From Oxalobacteraceae bacterium (GTDB lineage: Bacteria > Pseudomonadota > Gammaproteobacteria > Burkholderiales > Burkholderiaceae_D), in the NCBI GenBank assembly GCA_947464955.1, contig CANHZI010000004.1:1-55081 (forward strand): 55,081 nt of DNA. The letters are read 5' to 3'. A program made the translations under genes and the position numbers. Below the pieces are notes generated by a model. It saw only the letters and a program-made list of their open reading frames with translations. It was not told where the DNA came from and made no database searches. Positions 17,148 to 25,508 of this stretch are shown piece by piece. How positions within the stretch are numbered: position 1 is the first letter of the stretch; each line of letters starts with the position of its first letter.

Positions 17148-18803
17148 TTAATCGTTCTCATAGATGTCGATGTCTTTGGTTTCCTTGACAAACAACATAC
17201 CGATTACAAAAGTAATACTTGCGACGATGATTGGGTACCATAAACCGTTATACATATTACCGGTTTGTGCAACGATCGCGACCCCTGTCGCTGGTAACAA
17301 ACCACCGAACCAACCGTTACCGATGTGGTATGGCAAGGACATGGATGTGTAACGAATGCGAGTTGGGAACATCTCAACGAGCATCGCGGCGATTGGTCCG
17401 TAGACCATCGTGACAAAGACCACTAAGATAGACAGAATCAAGATGACCATAGGCTTATTCAACTTCGCTGGATCTGCTTTTGCTGGATAACCTGCTGCAC
17501 GTAGAGCTTCACCTACCGTCTTCTTGAATGCTGCATCTTTCGCTGTTGCATCGGCTTTTGCTAAACCAGTTGCTGCATAGGATTCGATGATCGTGCTACC
17601 GATAGCGATCGTCGCAGGGCCTTTGCCGTCAACGGTTTCATAGCTTGCTGAGTTTGCGGCCAACACTTGTTTGGCAATGTCACAAGAGCTAGTGAATTTC
17701 TTGGTTCCGGTTGGGTTGAATTGGAACGAACATTCGGAAGGATCTGCAGTCACCACAATTTTGTTTGCAGCTTGTGCCGCTGCCAACGCTGGGTTTGCTG
17801 CTTCAGTCAATGCTTTGAACAATGGGAAGTAAGTCAAAGCCGCGATCAAGCAACCTGCCATGATGATAGGTTTGCGACCGATCTTATCGGACAACGCACC
17901 AAATACCACGAAGAATGGCGTACCGATAATCAAGGAAGCTGCAATCATCAAGTTAGCAGTTGCGTTGTCAACTTTCAGTGTATTAGTCAGGAAGAACAGG
18001 GCATAGAACTGACCTGTATACCAGACAACCGCTTGACCTGCTGTCAAACCAACCAATGCCAAGATAACGATCTTCAAATTGCTCCATTTACCGAAAGATT
18101 CAGTCAATGGCGCTTTGGAGACTTTACCTTCTGATTTCATTTTAGCGAAAGCTGGGGACTCGTTCATGGACATACGAATCCAGACGGAGATCGCTAACAA
18201 AATAATAGAAACCAGGAATGGAATACGCCAGCCCCAGTCAGCAAATGCTTCTTCGCCAACCGCTGTACGTGCGCCCAAGATCACCAGCAATGACAGGAAC
18301 AAGCCCAAGGTCGCTGTGGTTTGGATCCAAGAGGTGAACAAGCCACGTTTGCCGCGTGGAGAGTGCTCTGCAACATAGGTTGCAGCACCACCGTATTCAC
18401 CACCGAGCGCCAAGCCTTGCAACATGCGCAAAATGATCAATAATACCGGTGCAGCAATGCCAATAACTTCGTAGCCAGGCAAGCAACCAACGATTGCAGT
18501 AGAGCCACCCATAATCACAATCGTAACCAAGAAGGTGTACTTACGACCGATCATATCGCCGAGGCGTCCGAATACTAAAGCGCCGAACGGACGAACGATG
18601 AAGCCTGCCGCGAAAGCCAGCAGTGAGAAAATCATTTGTGAGTTTGGATCGAGGGCGGTAAAGAATTTCTTACCGATAATGGCGGCTAGTGTGCCGTAGA
18701 GATAGAAGTCATACCATTCAAAAACGGTACCGAGTGAGGAGGCGAAAATAACTTTCCGTTCCTCTTTGGTCATTCCCTCTGATGCAACTGTTGCGGTGCT
18801 CAT
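17148..18803 (-). CDS. MFS transporter, metabolite:H+ symporter (MHS) family
   Basis: A 551-residue inner-membrane symporter. The family signatures are clear: SSLGTVFEWYDFYLYGTLA (22-40) in TM1, GRLGDMIGRKYT (79-90) in the first cytoplasmic loop, RMLQGLALGGEYGGA (126-140) and the second-half DKIGRKP (306-312). Relatives import shikimate, proline/betaine, citrate or alpha-ketoglutarate with protons; the substrate here cannot be fixed. A 120-residue Ala-rich insertion (about 331-450) interrupts the second half between transmembrane segments. It has two cysteines (358, 374) that could pair outside the cell membrane. AAGGAG lies 5 bases upstream of the ATG. Confidence 0.92.
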   Translation of the reverse strand: MSTATVASEGMTKEERKVIFASSLGTVFEWYDFYLYGTLAAIIGKKFFTALDPNSQMIFSLLAFAAGFIVRPFGALVFGRLGDMIGRKYTFLVTIVIMGGSTAIVGCLPGYEVIGIAAPVLLIILRMLQGLALGGEYGGAATYVAEHSPRGKRGLFTSWIQTTATLGLFLSLLVILGARTAVGEEAFADWGWRIPFLVSIILLAISVWIRMSMNESPAFAKMKSEGKVSKAPLTESFGKWSNLKIVILALVGLTAGQAVVWYTGQFYALFFLTNTLKVDNATANLMIAASLIIGTPFFVVFGALSDKIGRKPIIMAGCLIAALTYFPLFKALTEAANPALAAAQAANKIVVTADPSECSFQFNPTGTKKFTSSCDIAKQVLAANSASYETVDGKGPATIAIGSTIIESYAATGLAKADATAKDAAFKKTVGEALRAAGYPAKADPAKLNKPMVILILSILVVFVTMVYGPIAAMLVEMFPTRIRYTSMSLPYHIGNGWFGGLLPATGVAIVAQTGNMYNGLWYPIIVASITFVIGMLFVKETKDIDIYEND

Positions 18804-19107
18804 AAAGTCTCCTTTTTGTGATTGTCATTTTGGTACTAATTTGTGCTACGAATTCCTCATATATTTACGCTCTCGCCTAATAAACTATCAACTTTAGTTA
18901 CAAATGACAATGGAAATTTGTGAGTAATTGAAAAATTAGTTTATATCGTTCGTAAACGTTGTGAAAAACGAAAAATAAGTGAAAACCCTTATTGGTCGTT
19001 TATGATGTCTAAGGTAGTGATGTTTAGGCAAAACCATACACGATTTTTTGTCGTGCTTAGGTCGTTTAGGGTTAGGTTTGAGTTACATCAAATTTCTCGA
19101 GGCGGAT
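18804..19107. other. AT-rich divergent region between the MHS transporter and glpD
   Basis: 304 bases separating divergent genes. It holds the transporter promoter described separately. A TATGAT sequence near 19001 could be part of the glpD promoter, but no convincing -35 precedes it. Several TTCG/AACG-containing stretches around 18947-18975 might bind a GlpR-type DeoR repressor; I cannot match them to a firm consensus. I see no gene. Confidence 0.35.
18862..18891 (-). promoter_or_regulatory. Predicted promoter of the MHS transporter gene
   Basis: On the minus strand TTGATA (18886-18891), an 18-base spacer and TAAATA (18862-18867) form a plausible sigma-70 promoter, about 60 bases upstream of the transporter ATG. 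The spacer length is slightly off the optimum, so confidence is limited. Confidence 0.35.
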
Positions 19108-20640
19108 ATGACTTCAAAGCCTGAAGTTGTTGAATGTGATCTTTTGGTGATCGGTGGCGGCATCAATGGTGCTGGCATTGCTCGTGACGCTGCTGGTCGA
19201 GGTCTGCGCGTGGTTTTATGCGAGAAAGATGATCTTGCAGCACACACCTCGTCTGCCTCTTCTAAGCTGATCCATGGTGGATTGCGTTATCTGGAGTATT
19301 ATGAATTTGGTTTAGTGCGTAAGGCATTGCAAGAACGTGAAGTCTTGATGCGTATGGCACCGCATCTGATTTCTCCCTTGCGATTTGTGATGCCGCATCG
19401 AGCTGGTCTTCGGCCTCGGTGCTTATTGCGTGCTGGACTTTTTCTATATGATCATTTGGCCACGCGAGCTCTGTTAGCCGCTTCGCGCAGCGTTACATTT
19501 GCCAACCACAAGAGTGGTAGCGCATTAAAGAAAAGCTTTCAATACGGTTTCATCTATTCAGACGCATGGGTTGATGATGCGCGCTTAGTTGTGCTCAATG
19601 CACTTGACGCACAAGAGCGAGGTGCCCGCATACTGACCCACACCGCTTGTCATTCCCTTCAGCAGCGCGACGGTCAGTGGTTGGCCGAGTTGAGAGCGAG
19701 CGACCAGTTTGGCCATGATCTGCAGGTGCAAGCACGAGCCGTCGTGAACGCGAGTGGATCTTGGGCGGCCGATTTGCAACATCGTTTCTCACCTAGTTTG
19801 CCACCAAAGAATCTGCGTTTGGTGAAGGGCAGCCATATCGTCGTCAAGCGTCTGTTTGAGCACGACCATGCGTATATCTTTCAGCATCCCGATGGTCGGA
19901 TTGTGTTCGCCATTCCCTATGAACAGCAATACACCTTAATTGGCACAACGGATCTTGAATTTAAGGAAGACCCAAATCGTCTCGAGATTTCGGATCAAGA
20001 GATTGATTATTTGTGTGAACTGAGTAACCAGTATTTCGAGCAACAAATTGGCGCTCAAGATGTCGTTTGGTCCTACTCGGGCATTAGACCCTTGGTGGAT
20101 GATGGGCAAAGTGACGCCAAGGCGATCACCCGTGATTATCGGTTTGAGTTAAGTCAGCACGGTGCCCCCATCCTGCACGTATTTGGGGGCAAAATCACGA
20201 CATATCGAAGGCTAGCACAAGAGGCAGTGGATCAAGTTGCTCCGCTGCTCGGAGTGCATCGGGCTGCTTGGACAGCAAATGCATTACTCCCCGGTGGCGA
20301 TCTGTTTTGTAGTGTGCCAGATAATAAAAATGTAGTTTCTTTCAAAGACTTTGTGCGGTCTTGTTGTGAGACGTATGCGTTTCTGCCAGAAGCTTTGATC
20401 TGGCGTTACGCCCGTCAATATGGTGCGCGTATTCATCTTATGCTCAAAGACTGTGACTGTCTACAGGCAATGGGCGAGGAACTTGTGCCCGGTCTGTATG
20501 AGCTTGAGCTACAGTACTTATCTAAATACGAATTCGCCAAGCGAGCAGAAGATATTCTTTGGCGCCGCACTAAACTAGGCCTGCATTTAGGTGCGAGTGC
20601 GGAATCTATCGTCGATGCTTGGTTAGAACGTATCCCTTAA
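19108..20640 (+). CDS. glpD: Glycerol-3-phosphate dehydrogenase, aerobic
   Basis: A 510-residue FAD enzyme that oxidises sn-glycerol-3-phosphate to dihydroxyacetone phosphate and passes electrons to quinone at the inner membrane. The FAD motif GGGINGAGIARDAAGRG is near residue 16. The SSKLIHGGLRYLEYYEFGLV segment and the HVFGGKITTYRRLAQEA segment complete the GlpD signatures. I start at ATG 19108, which has GAGG 5 bases upstream; a longer frame begins at TTG 19048. Length matches E. coli GlpD (501). No glpK or glpF lies in the window, so the rest of glycerol use is encoded elsewhere. Confidence 0.95.
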   Translation: MTSKPEVVECDLLVIGGGINGAGIARDAAGRGLRVVLCEKDDLAAHTSSASSKLIHGGLRYLEYYEFGLVRKALQEREVLMRMAPHLISPLRFVMPHRAGLRPRCLLRAGLFLYDHLATRALLAASRSVTFANHKSGSALKKSFQYGFIYSDAWVDDARLVVLNALDAQERGARILTHTACHSLQQRDGQWLAELRASDQFGHDLQVQARAVVNASGSWAADLQHRFSPSLPPKNLRLVKGSHIVVKRLFEHDHAYIFQHPDGRIVFAIPYEQQYTLIGTTDLEFKEDPNRLEISDQEIDYLCELSNQYFEQQIGAQDVVWSYSGIRPLVDDGQSDAKAITRDYRFELSQHGAPILHVFGGKITTYRRLAQEAVDQVAPLLGVHRAAWTANALLPGGDLFCSVPDNKNVVSFKDFVRSCCETYAFLPEALIWRYARQYGARIHLMLKDCDCLQAMGEELVPGLYELELQYLSKYEFAKRAEDILWRRTKLGLHLGASAESIVDAWLERIP

Positions 20641-20832
20641 GCCAAGTGCGCGTTTAGAAACCAAGTATGTATAACGCATTCGGGATTGATGCTTCCCCTT
20701 TATCGCCGTAATTTGCCATCCATACCGCAGTTTGGGCAATTGGTCGCTATTCGATTTAGTTAGCGATGCTTTCCCTTTACAGTACAGACATAGCTAGTCG
20801 TCAGTGACCGAGTCGTACTCAAGGAGGGAAAA

Positions 20833-21609
20833 ATGAACAAGACTGAATACTTAAATCTCTTGCAACATGAAATGCAAGACTTAACGCAAGTGACGCAGGA
20901 TCGCTTGATGCAAGAAACTCAAGCAAAGTTTGAAGCTGGTCGTGCTGAAGGAAAAAGTGAGGCGGAGGTCTGCGACAAATTGCCTCATCCCAGAGTGCTT
21001 GCTGCTCAGGCGAGAGCGAGTGCACGTTTCCAAACCTTGAAGCGTGACTTTAGCGTGGGGAATTTCTTTGGTTTGCTCATCGCATTGATTGGTTTAATGA
21101 TCTTCAACTTGCTGATGATTATTCCTGCGTTTGCCTATGGAATTTTCTTGTTTGCTACTTATGTTGGATCGCTCGCAGTCTGGATTGCTGGCGTCGGCGT
21201 GTTAGCAGCAAGCATGTCAGGAGTGCCAGAAGTACAGTTTAAAGCGGGACCTTTTCATTCGCATACACATAATCATCGTAGTTACGACGTGAAGCATTTT
21301 GGTACACGCAATGTACGTGTCGACATCGGTGAAAGAGGAATCACGATTGACAAAGAAGGCGCACGTCAAACCTTGGAAACGATTGCAGATAATGCGGACA
21401 ATGCCATGCATTTTGACCATCAACAGTCAACGATTACGATCAAAAATCATATGCATAGTGGTCACTTTTTCCTTGGCTTTGCCTTACTCGGTTTGGGAAC
21501 AGCTTTGCTCTTGCTGTGTTTTATGATGACACGGTTGACCTTGATCGGATTCAAGAAATATTTGTTGTGGAATTTATCTGTGTTGCGCGCCCCAGTTGCA
21601 GCCGCATAA
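20833..21609 (+). CDS. HAAS/DUF1700-type membrane protein with His-rich loop
   Basis: A 258-residue membrane protein. The first 70 residues form the helical HAAS-like domain of DUF1700 proteins (begins MNKTEYLNLLQHEMQDL, with an Ala/Glu-rich second helix). Hydrophobic segments follow at about 75-130, and another lies at about 212-235. Between them is a soluble loop with a His-rich start (FHSHTHNHRSYDVKHFG) and an NHMHSGHFFLG end. Family members are often paired with PadR regulators, but none is seen here. A very strong AAGGAGGG ribosome site precedes the ATG. A small Ser-rich membrane protein gene follows after 13 bases. Function is unknown. Confidence 0.75.
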   Translation: MNKTEYLNLLQHEMQDLTQVTQDRLMQETQAKFEAGRAEGKSEAEVCDKLPHPRVLAAQARASARFQTLKRDFSVGNFFGLLIALIGLMIFNLLMIIPAFAYGIFLFATYVGSLAVWIAGVGVLAASMSGVPEVQFKAGPFHSHTHNHRSYDVKHFGTRNVRVDIGERGITIDKEGARQTLETIADNADNAMHFDHQQSTITIKNHMHSGHFFLGFALLGLGTALLLLCFMMTRLTLIGFKKYLLWNLSVLRAPVAAA

Positions 21610-21622
21610 TAAGGAGTGATCT

Positions 21623-21853
21623 ATGAAAACCTTCGCAAAAATTGGGCTTGGCCTTTTAGCCTTCGGATTTTTTATCGCAGTCTTGGGCGCGATCGTAATC
21701 CGCACTAGTGCGCCACGTCCGCCTAGCACGCAAACTTCGAGCGCAAGTGTAAGTGCTGTTGCCAGTTCCATGCCACAAAGTAGTGCGAGCTTACCTTCAA
21801 CGTCAACTTCAACAGACAAAGCTTCTGCTGCAGTGCAAAATTCCGGGAAATAG
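21623..21853 (+). CDS. Small single-pass Ser-rich protein
   Basis: A 76-residue protein with one hydrophobic segment (about 7-28) and a Ser/Ala/Thr-rich tail. It has AAGGAGTGATCT immediately upstream of its ATG and lies 13 bases after the HAAS/DUF1700 gene, which argues that it is translated in the same operon. The tail would be outside the cytoplasm if the N-terminus is inside. No family is recognised. A terminator follows 40 bases after the stop. Confidence 0.65.
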   Translation: MKTFAKIGLGLLAFGFFIAVLGAIVIRTSAPRPPSTQTSSASVSAVASSMPQSSASLPSTSTSTDKASAAVQNSGK

Positions 21854-21892
21854 TTGGGACTCTAGGTCAGTGGAAGTGAAAATCGAGGAATC

Positions 21893-21920
21893 AAAAGCGA
21901 GTCTTTGGCTCGCTTTTTTT
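21893..21920 (+). terminator. Rho-independent terminator of the HAAS operon
   Basis: A 9-bp stem (AAAAGCGAG with CTCGCTTTT), a 7-base loop and a T-run ending at 21920. Confidence 0.85.
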
Positions 21921-22108
21921 ATTCTTGAACACAGCATGAAGCTGGTATGCAGACAAAAGTACACATTTGCTCAGCAGAATGGCATGGTTTATTTGCGCTA
22001 TCCGACATTCTAAGATAATCTTTGAGCGTTCGTAGTTTTTGGCGTTTGCCAGTAGGGTATGTCGACGACACGCAGACTCTCCCTTTTCACTTTGATTGAT
22101 TTGGATTT

Positions 22109-23215
22109 ATGACTACTTTTCACCGTAAAAGCGCTATCGTATTTTTGTTCGTTTCAAGCTTGATGGGTTCAGCGATTGCCCAGCAGAACTCGGTGCAGTT
22201 CATGGGGGCAGCGAATGCGAAAGTGGCAAAAGCCGCTGCGCTCAAATCAAAATGGGAAGGTCCAACCTCCGGCCCAAAATTGCAACGCGATAAGAAAATC
22301 GTTTTCATTGCTGGTGATATGACTGATGCCGGCACTTACGGTGTTTTTAATGGTATGAAAGAAGCTGTCGCTGGCGCAGGTTGGCAAGTGCTTTCAATTG
22401 ATTGTCGTGGACGTTGCAATCAATCGGCAAACGTCGTGAGTCAAGCTTTAGAAATGAAACCAGCGGGTATCGTATTGGCTGGCGTGGATGCCGCGAGTCA
22501 AACCAAGGGTTTAACTGCGGCTGCATTGGCGAAAGTTCCAGTGGTAGGATGGCATGCGAGCTTCAAGGCAGGTCCAGTGCCAGGTTTGTTCACCAATATC
22601 ACATCTGATCCAAAAGAAGCTGCGCAGTTGGCGAGTTTATTTGGTGCGGTAGAGTCGAACAACAAAGCGGGTATCGTTGTTTTCACTGATACTTCCAATC
22701 CTTATCTCGCGACGAAATCTGGTGCCATTGTTGAAACGCTTAAACAATGTGAAACTTGCCGCATTCTCAGCGTCGAAGATTTACCATTGATGGAGACTCG
22801 CAAGAAATTTCCGAGTTTGGTGGAGTCGCTGGTCAAACGCCACGGAAACAAATGGACTCATATCATCGCGATTAATGATGTGTACTTCGATATGATGGAT
22901 AAGCCAGAGATTGAAGCGATGGTTGAAGGTAATAAATTGCGCGGGATTGCGGCTGGTGATGGCTCTCCTACTGCTTTTAAACGTATTCGTAAGAGCGACT
23001 TGCAAGTGGGTACAGTGCCTGAACCCTTAGCTCTTCATGGTTGGCAATTAGTCGATGAATTAAATCGCGCACTTTCCGATGCTGCGCCAAGCGGTTACCA
23101 AGCGCCTTTGCATTTGGTGACCCTGCAAAATATTAATTATGACGGCGGACCAAAGGATGTTTTTGATCCTTCAAATGATTTCCGTGGCAAATATCAGGCA
23201 TATTGGGCGAAATAA
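22109..23215 (+). CDS. Periplasmic substrate-binding protein (Peripla_BP_4 type), orphan
   Basis: A 368-residue exported binding protein of the sugar-binding, LacI-like fold. The signal peptide is at about 1-25. The mature protein starts its first domain at KKIVFIAGDMTDAGTYGVFNG. The segments GIVLAGVDA and GLFTNITSDPKEAAQLA match ribose/galactose-type binding proteins. Two close cysteine pairs are present (DCRGRC and QCETC), which is unusual for this fold and could form disulfides in the periplasm. No ABC permease or ATPase gene is adjacent, so it may serve a transporter elsewhere or a signalling receptor. A terminator follows the stop. Confidence 0.85.
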   Translation: MTTFHRKSAIVFLFVSSLMGSAIAQQNSVQFMGAANAKVAKAAALKSKWEGPTSGPKLQRDKKIVFIAGDMTDAGTYGVFNGMKEAVAGAGWQVLSIDCRGRCNQSANVVSQALEMKPAGIVLAGVDAASQTKGLTAAALAKVPVVGWHASFKAGPVPGLFTNITSDPKEAAQLASLFGAVESNNKAGIVVFTDTSNPYLATKSGAIVETLKQCETCRILSVEDLPLMETRKKFPSLVESLVKRHGNKWTHIIAINDVYFDMMDKPEIEAMVEGNKLRGIAAGDGSPTAFKRIRKSDLQVGTVPEPLALHGWQLVDELNRALSDAAPSGYQAPLHLVTLQNINYDGGPKDVFDPSNDFRGKYQAYWAK

Positions 23216-23235
23216 TTCAATTGCATGAATCACAG

Positions 23236-23261
23236 AAAGGGCGAATAATTCGCCCTTTTTT
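23236..23261 (+). terminator. Rho-independent terminator of the binding-protein gene
   Basis: A 10-bp stem (AAAGGGCGAA with TTCGCCCTTT) closed by a 3-base TAA loop and followed by T residues. Confidence 0.88.
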
Positions 23262-23315
23262 ATTGCTTCGGGCAGATTCGATCATGGGATTTGCGAAGAC
23301 GAGACAGAGTTAACT

Positions 23316-23681
23316 ATGAATAAAGCTGAAGCCATCGAGATCGCCAATGAATCGTTAAGAGCGAATGCTCTCAATGAGAGGAATACACAGTTTTCGCAAT
23401 TGGTGCGTTATGTCAACGATGAGGGGTGGTGGTTGAATATTCCCTTGGCTAATTTTCGACGCGAAAACCATTTTTTGATTTGCAGTGAAAAAGCACGCAT
23501 TATTCGGCACATTATGTTGAAGCCAAACTGCATCTTGAGCCCAGCGACTAAATTTCGCGTCAAAGATGGTGTCGCTGATGTGTTTATTTCTGCTGCGAAT
23601 CCGAAGAAATTGGTCGATATTCTAGAGGGCGGAACCAAGTACAGTTTTAACAAGCACCTCATCGACGAACATCGGTTCTAA
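23316..23681 (+). CDS. Unknown 121-residue cytoplasmic protein
   Basis: I do not recognise this family. The protein begins MNKAEAIEIANESLRANAL and has no signal peptide or membrane segment. A central part is rich in beta-type residues, including WWLNIPLANF and the KFRVKDGVADVFIS strand. It carries two isolated cysteines. It lies between a terminator upstream and a convergent gene 12 bases downstream, so it is monocistronic. Codon use looks like that of its neighbours, which supports it as a real gene. Confidence 0.6.
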   Translation: MNKAEAIEIANESLRANALNERNTQFSQLVRYVNDEGWWLNIPLANFRRENHFLICSEKARIIRHIMLKPNCILSPATKFRVKDGVADVFISAANPKKLVDILEGGTKYSFNKHLIDEHRF

Positions 23682-23693
23682 ACGCCTTCTCAA

Positions 23694-24611
23694 TTAAGTC
23701 TGAGTAAACCCGCGGCGTCCTTGCAGACCACCCGTATGTAACAAGACGATTTTTTGTTGGGGCGAGAAACGGCCTTGCCGACAAAGTTGTGCTACCGCAT
23801 ACATCATTTTTCCAGTGTAAACAGGCTCCAATGGAATCATGGTTTCTTGTTCAAATTCCTGACAAAATTCGATTAGAGCGGGTGTGGTCTTGGCAAATCC
23901 TCCGTGATCAAATTCCTTTACAGTTTCAAAGTTAGTGTAGTTTGGGTAGTGCGCTTGCTCCAATAGTTGATTGACTTTGGTATTTAGAAAATCGGCATTG
24001 GCAAGCGCCGCAATGCCGATCGCCGTGCCACGCCCTGCTAGGCCGGCGACGATGCCAGCGAGCGTGGTGCCTGTACCGCAGGCGCATATGACAAAGTCAG
24101 GATCTCCACCAAGTGCTTGCTGCACCTCGACTACTATCTCGCTGACGCCACGCAAAGCCAAAGTAGAACTTCCACCTTCAGGTAACCAAGAATGGCCTTG
24201 CAGATCAAATTCAAGGATTTGCCGCCAATAGGAATCAGAGTCACGCAGAGTACGGTAATCATCGCGTGACACGAATTGTAGTTTCATGCCTTGCGCCAGA
24301 CAGTCCTGAAGCGTTGGTGTGAGGGGATCGCTTGGCTTCCGAAGCCCTCGTATTAAGCCAATGCTCGATAAACCCCTTTCTTTACACGCATACGCCAAGG
24401 CGTGTAGGTGATTTGACCATGGACCCCCCATTGAAACGATCGTGCTTGCTCCAGTTGCTGAGAGAGCCGGTAGACTATATTTAAGCTTGCGGAACTTATT
24501 GCCAGATACCACAGGATGCAGCATGTCATCGCGCTTAATCCACACCTCTAAATCGGCAAAAAAGCGACTATGTATCCTTTGTAATGGTGATGCTTGTATG
24601 AATCCTGGCAT
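23694..24611 (-). CDS. ACC deaminase / D-cysteine desulfhydrase family PLP enzyme
   Basis: A 305-residue fold-type II PLP enzyme. The N-terminal VWIKRDDMLHPVVSGNKFRK segment (23-42) contains the probable PLP lysine K39. Glycine-rich phosphate-binding residues appear in the CGTGTTLAGIVAGL segment. The family includes 1-aminocyclopropane-1-carboxylate deaminase and D-cysteine desulfhydrase, which cannot be told apart safely here; D-cysteine desulfhydrase-like enzymes are the commoner type. It is slightly shorter than the classical members (about 330). It is convergent with the unknown gene before it and divergent from the GGDEF-like gene after it. Confidence 0.85.
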   Translation of the reverse strand: MPGFIQASPLQRIHSRFFADLEVWIKRDDMLHPVVSGNKFRKLKYSLPALSATGASTIVSMGGPWSNHLHALAYACKERGLSSIGLIRGLRKPSDPLTPTLQDCLAQGMKLQFVSRDDYRTLRDSDSYWRQILEFDLQGHSWLPEGGSSTLALRGVSEIVVEVQQALGGDPDFVICACGTGTTLAGIVAGLAGRGTAIGIAALANADFLNTKVNQLLEQAHYPNYTNFETVKEFDHGGFAKTTPALIEFCQEFEQETMIPLEPVYTGKMMYAVAQLCRQGRFSPQQKIVLLHTGGLQGRRGFTQT

Positions 24612-24745
24612 AGTTGCTTGCTGATTGGGGGCAAGGTGGTAAAGTAGCTATTGTAATCGCAGATTCTTACAGTAGTTGTCGTGAATGTAAGCTGACACCT
24701 AGATTGTGCGAATTGCATTTCTGGAGTGAGTGCCTTTTTGAAGTG

Positions 24746-25414
24746 ATGCCTATGCCAAGAAATACCAAGCAAACTATCCCTTTCGCACAGCAACAGTTGC
24801 TCGAAGCGATTGCTCAAATCAAAGAGAGCGGGATACGTGACGACGTATTGCCGAAACTAGAAGCAGTTATGAATCAGCTGCAAACACTTGCCACGCATGA
24901 TCATTTAACTGGTGCGCTAAATCGCAATACTTTTATCGAAAGACTTGATAACGAATTGCAGCGTTCCAAACGCACTGGGCATACTTTTACGGTTGCTTTG
25001 ATTGGGGTTGATCGCCTGCCTGAAATCATGGAACAGCATGGCCAAGATGTGACTAAACGGATTTTGCAAGTATTGACCAATGAAGCCGGTGTGGTTTTGC
25101 GCAGCCTTGATTCTTTTGGTCGCGTTGGTGCGACCGAATTTGCGATCGTGATGCCCACAACTTGGCTTGATCAAAGCTTAGTGGCGATTAAGCGCTTGAA
25201 AGCGCGTCTAAAAGAATATGCATGGGCTGACTTGGCGCAAGGTTTGGAGGTGAGCTTTTGTACCGGTCTGACCCCAAACGCGCCAGGGGATGTCGTGGAG
25301 AAGGTGATGAGTCGCGCCAATGATGCGCTACAAAAGGCAAGAGCGCAGGGCATCGATATGATCGTCCAAGTCGATGCGGAATTACCAGACTTTGATCCCT
25401 TGGCTGATGAATAA
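24746..25414 (+). CDS. Degenerate GGDEF protein with conserved inhibitory site
   Basis: A 222-residue soluble protein: a helical N-terminus (about 1-48) and one GGDEF-type domain from the HDHLTGALNR motif (51-60). The signature is GATEF (128-132) instead of GGDEF, and the metal/substrate segment reads GVDRLPEIMEQHG (87-99) instead of a DxDxFKxIND form. Diguanylate cyclase activity is therefore unlikely. The RSLD motif (119-122) sits exactly five residues before the signature, where the RxxD cyclic-di-GMP inhibitory site belongs. It may bind cyclic-di-GMP as an effector. The start is ATG 24746 or 24752; a longer frame reaches back to TTG 24614. Confidence 0.85.
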   Translation: MPMPRNTKQTIPFAQQQLLEAIAQIKESGIRDDVLPKLEAVMNQLQTLATHDHLTGALNRNTFIERLDNELQRSKRTGHTFTVALIGVDRLPEIMEQHGQDVTKRILQVLTNEAGVVLRSLDSFGRVGATEFAIVMPTTWLDQSLVAIKRLKARLKEYAWADLAQGLEVSFCTGLTPNAPGDVVEKVMSRANDALQKARAQGIDMIVQVDAELPDFDPLADE

Positions 25415-25508
25415 AGCAGAACTTTAAAGAAGTTTCGCTGTCTGATTGTATGCTTGACGCATCATTCAATTTTGTTTTCCTGATTTCTTCACCTGGGTTT
25501 ATTTATTC

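Noticed and set aside
19048-19107. Longer start for glpD at TTG 19048
   Set aside because: The extra 20 residues have no family match, while ATG 19108 has a good ribosome site and the usual GlpD N-terminus.
21753-22013. 86-codon plus-strand frame after the HAAS operon
   Set aside because: It overlaps the small Ser-rich gene out of frame and runs through a good terminator.
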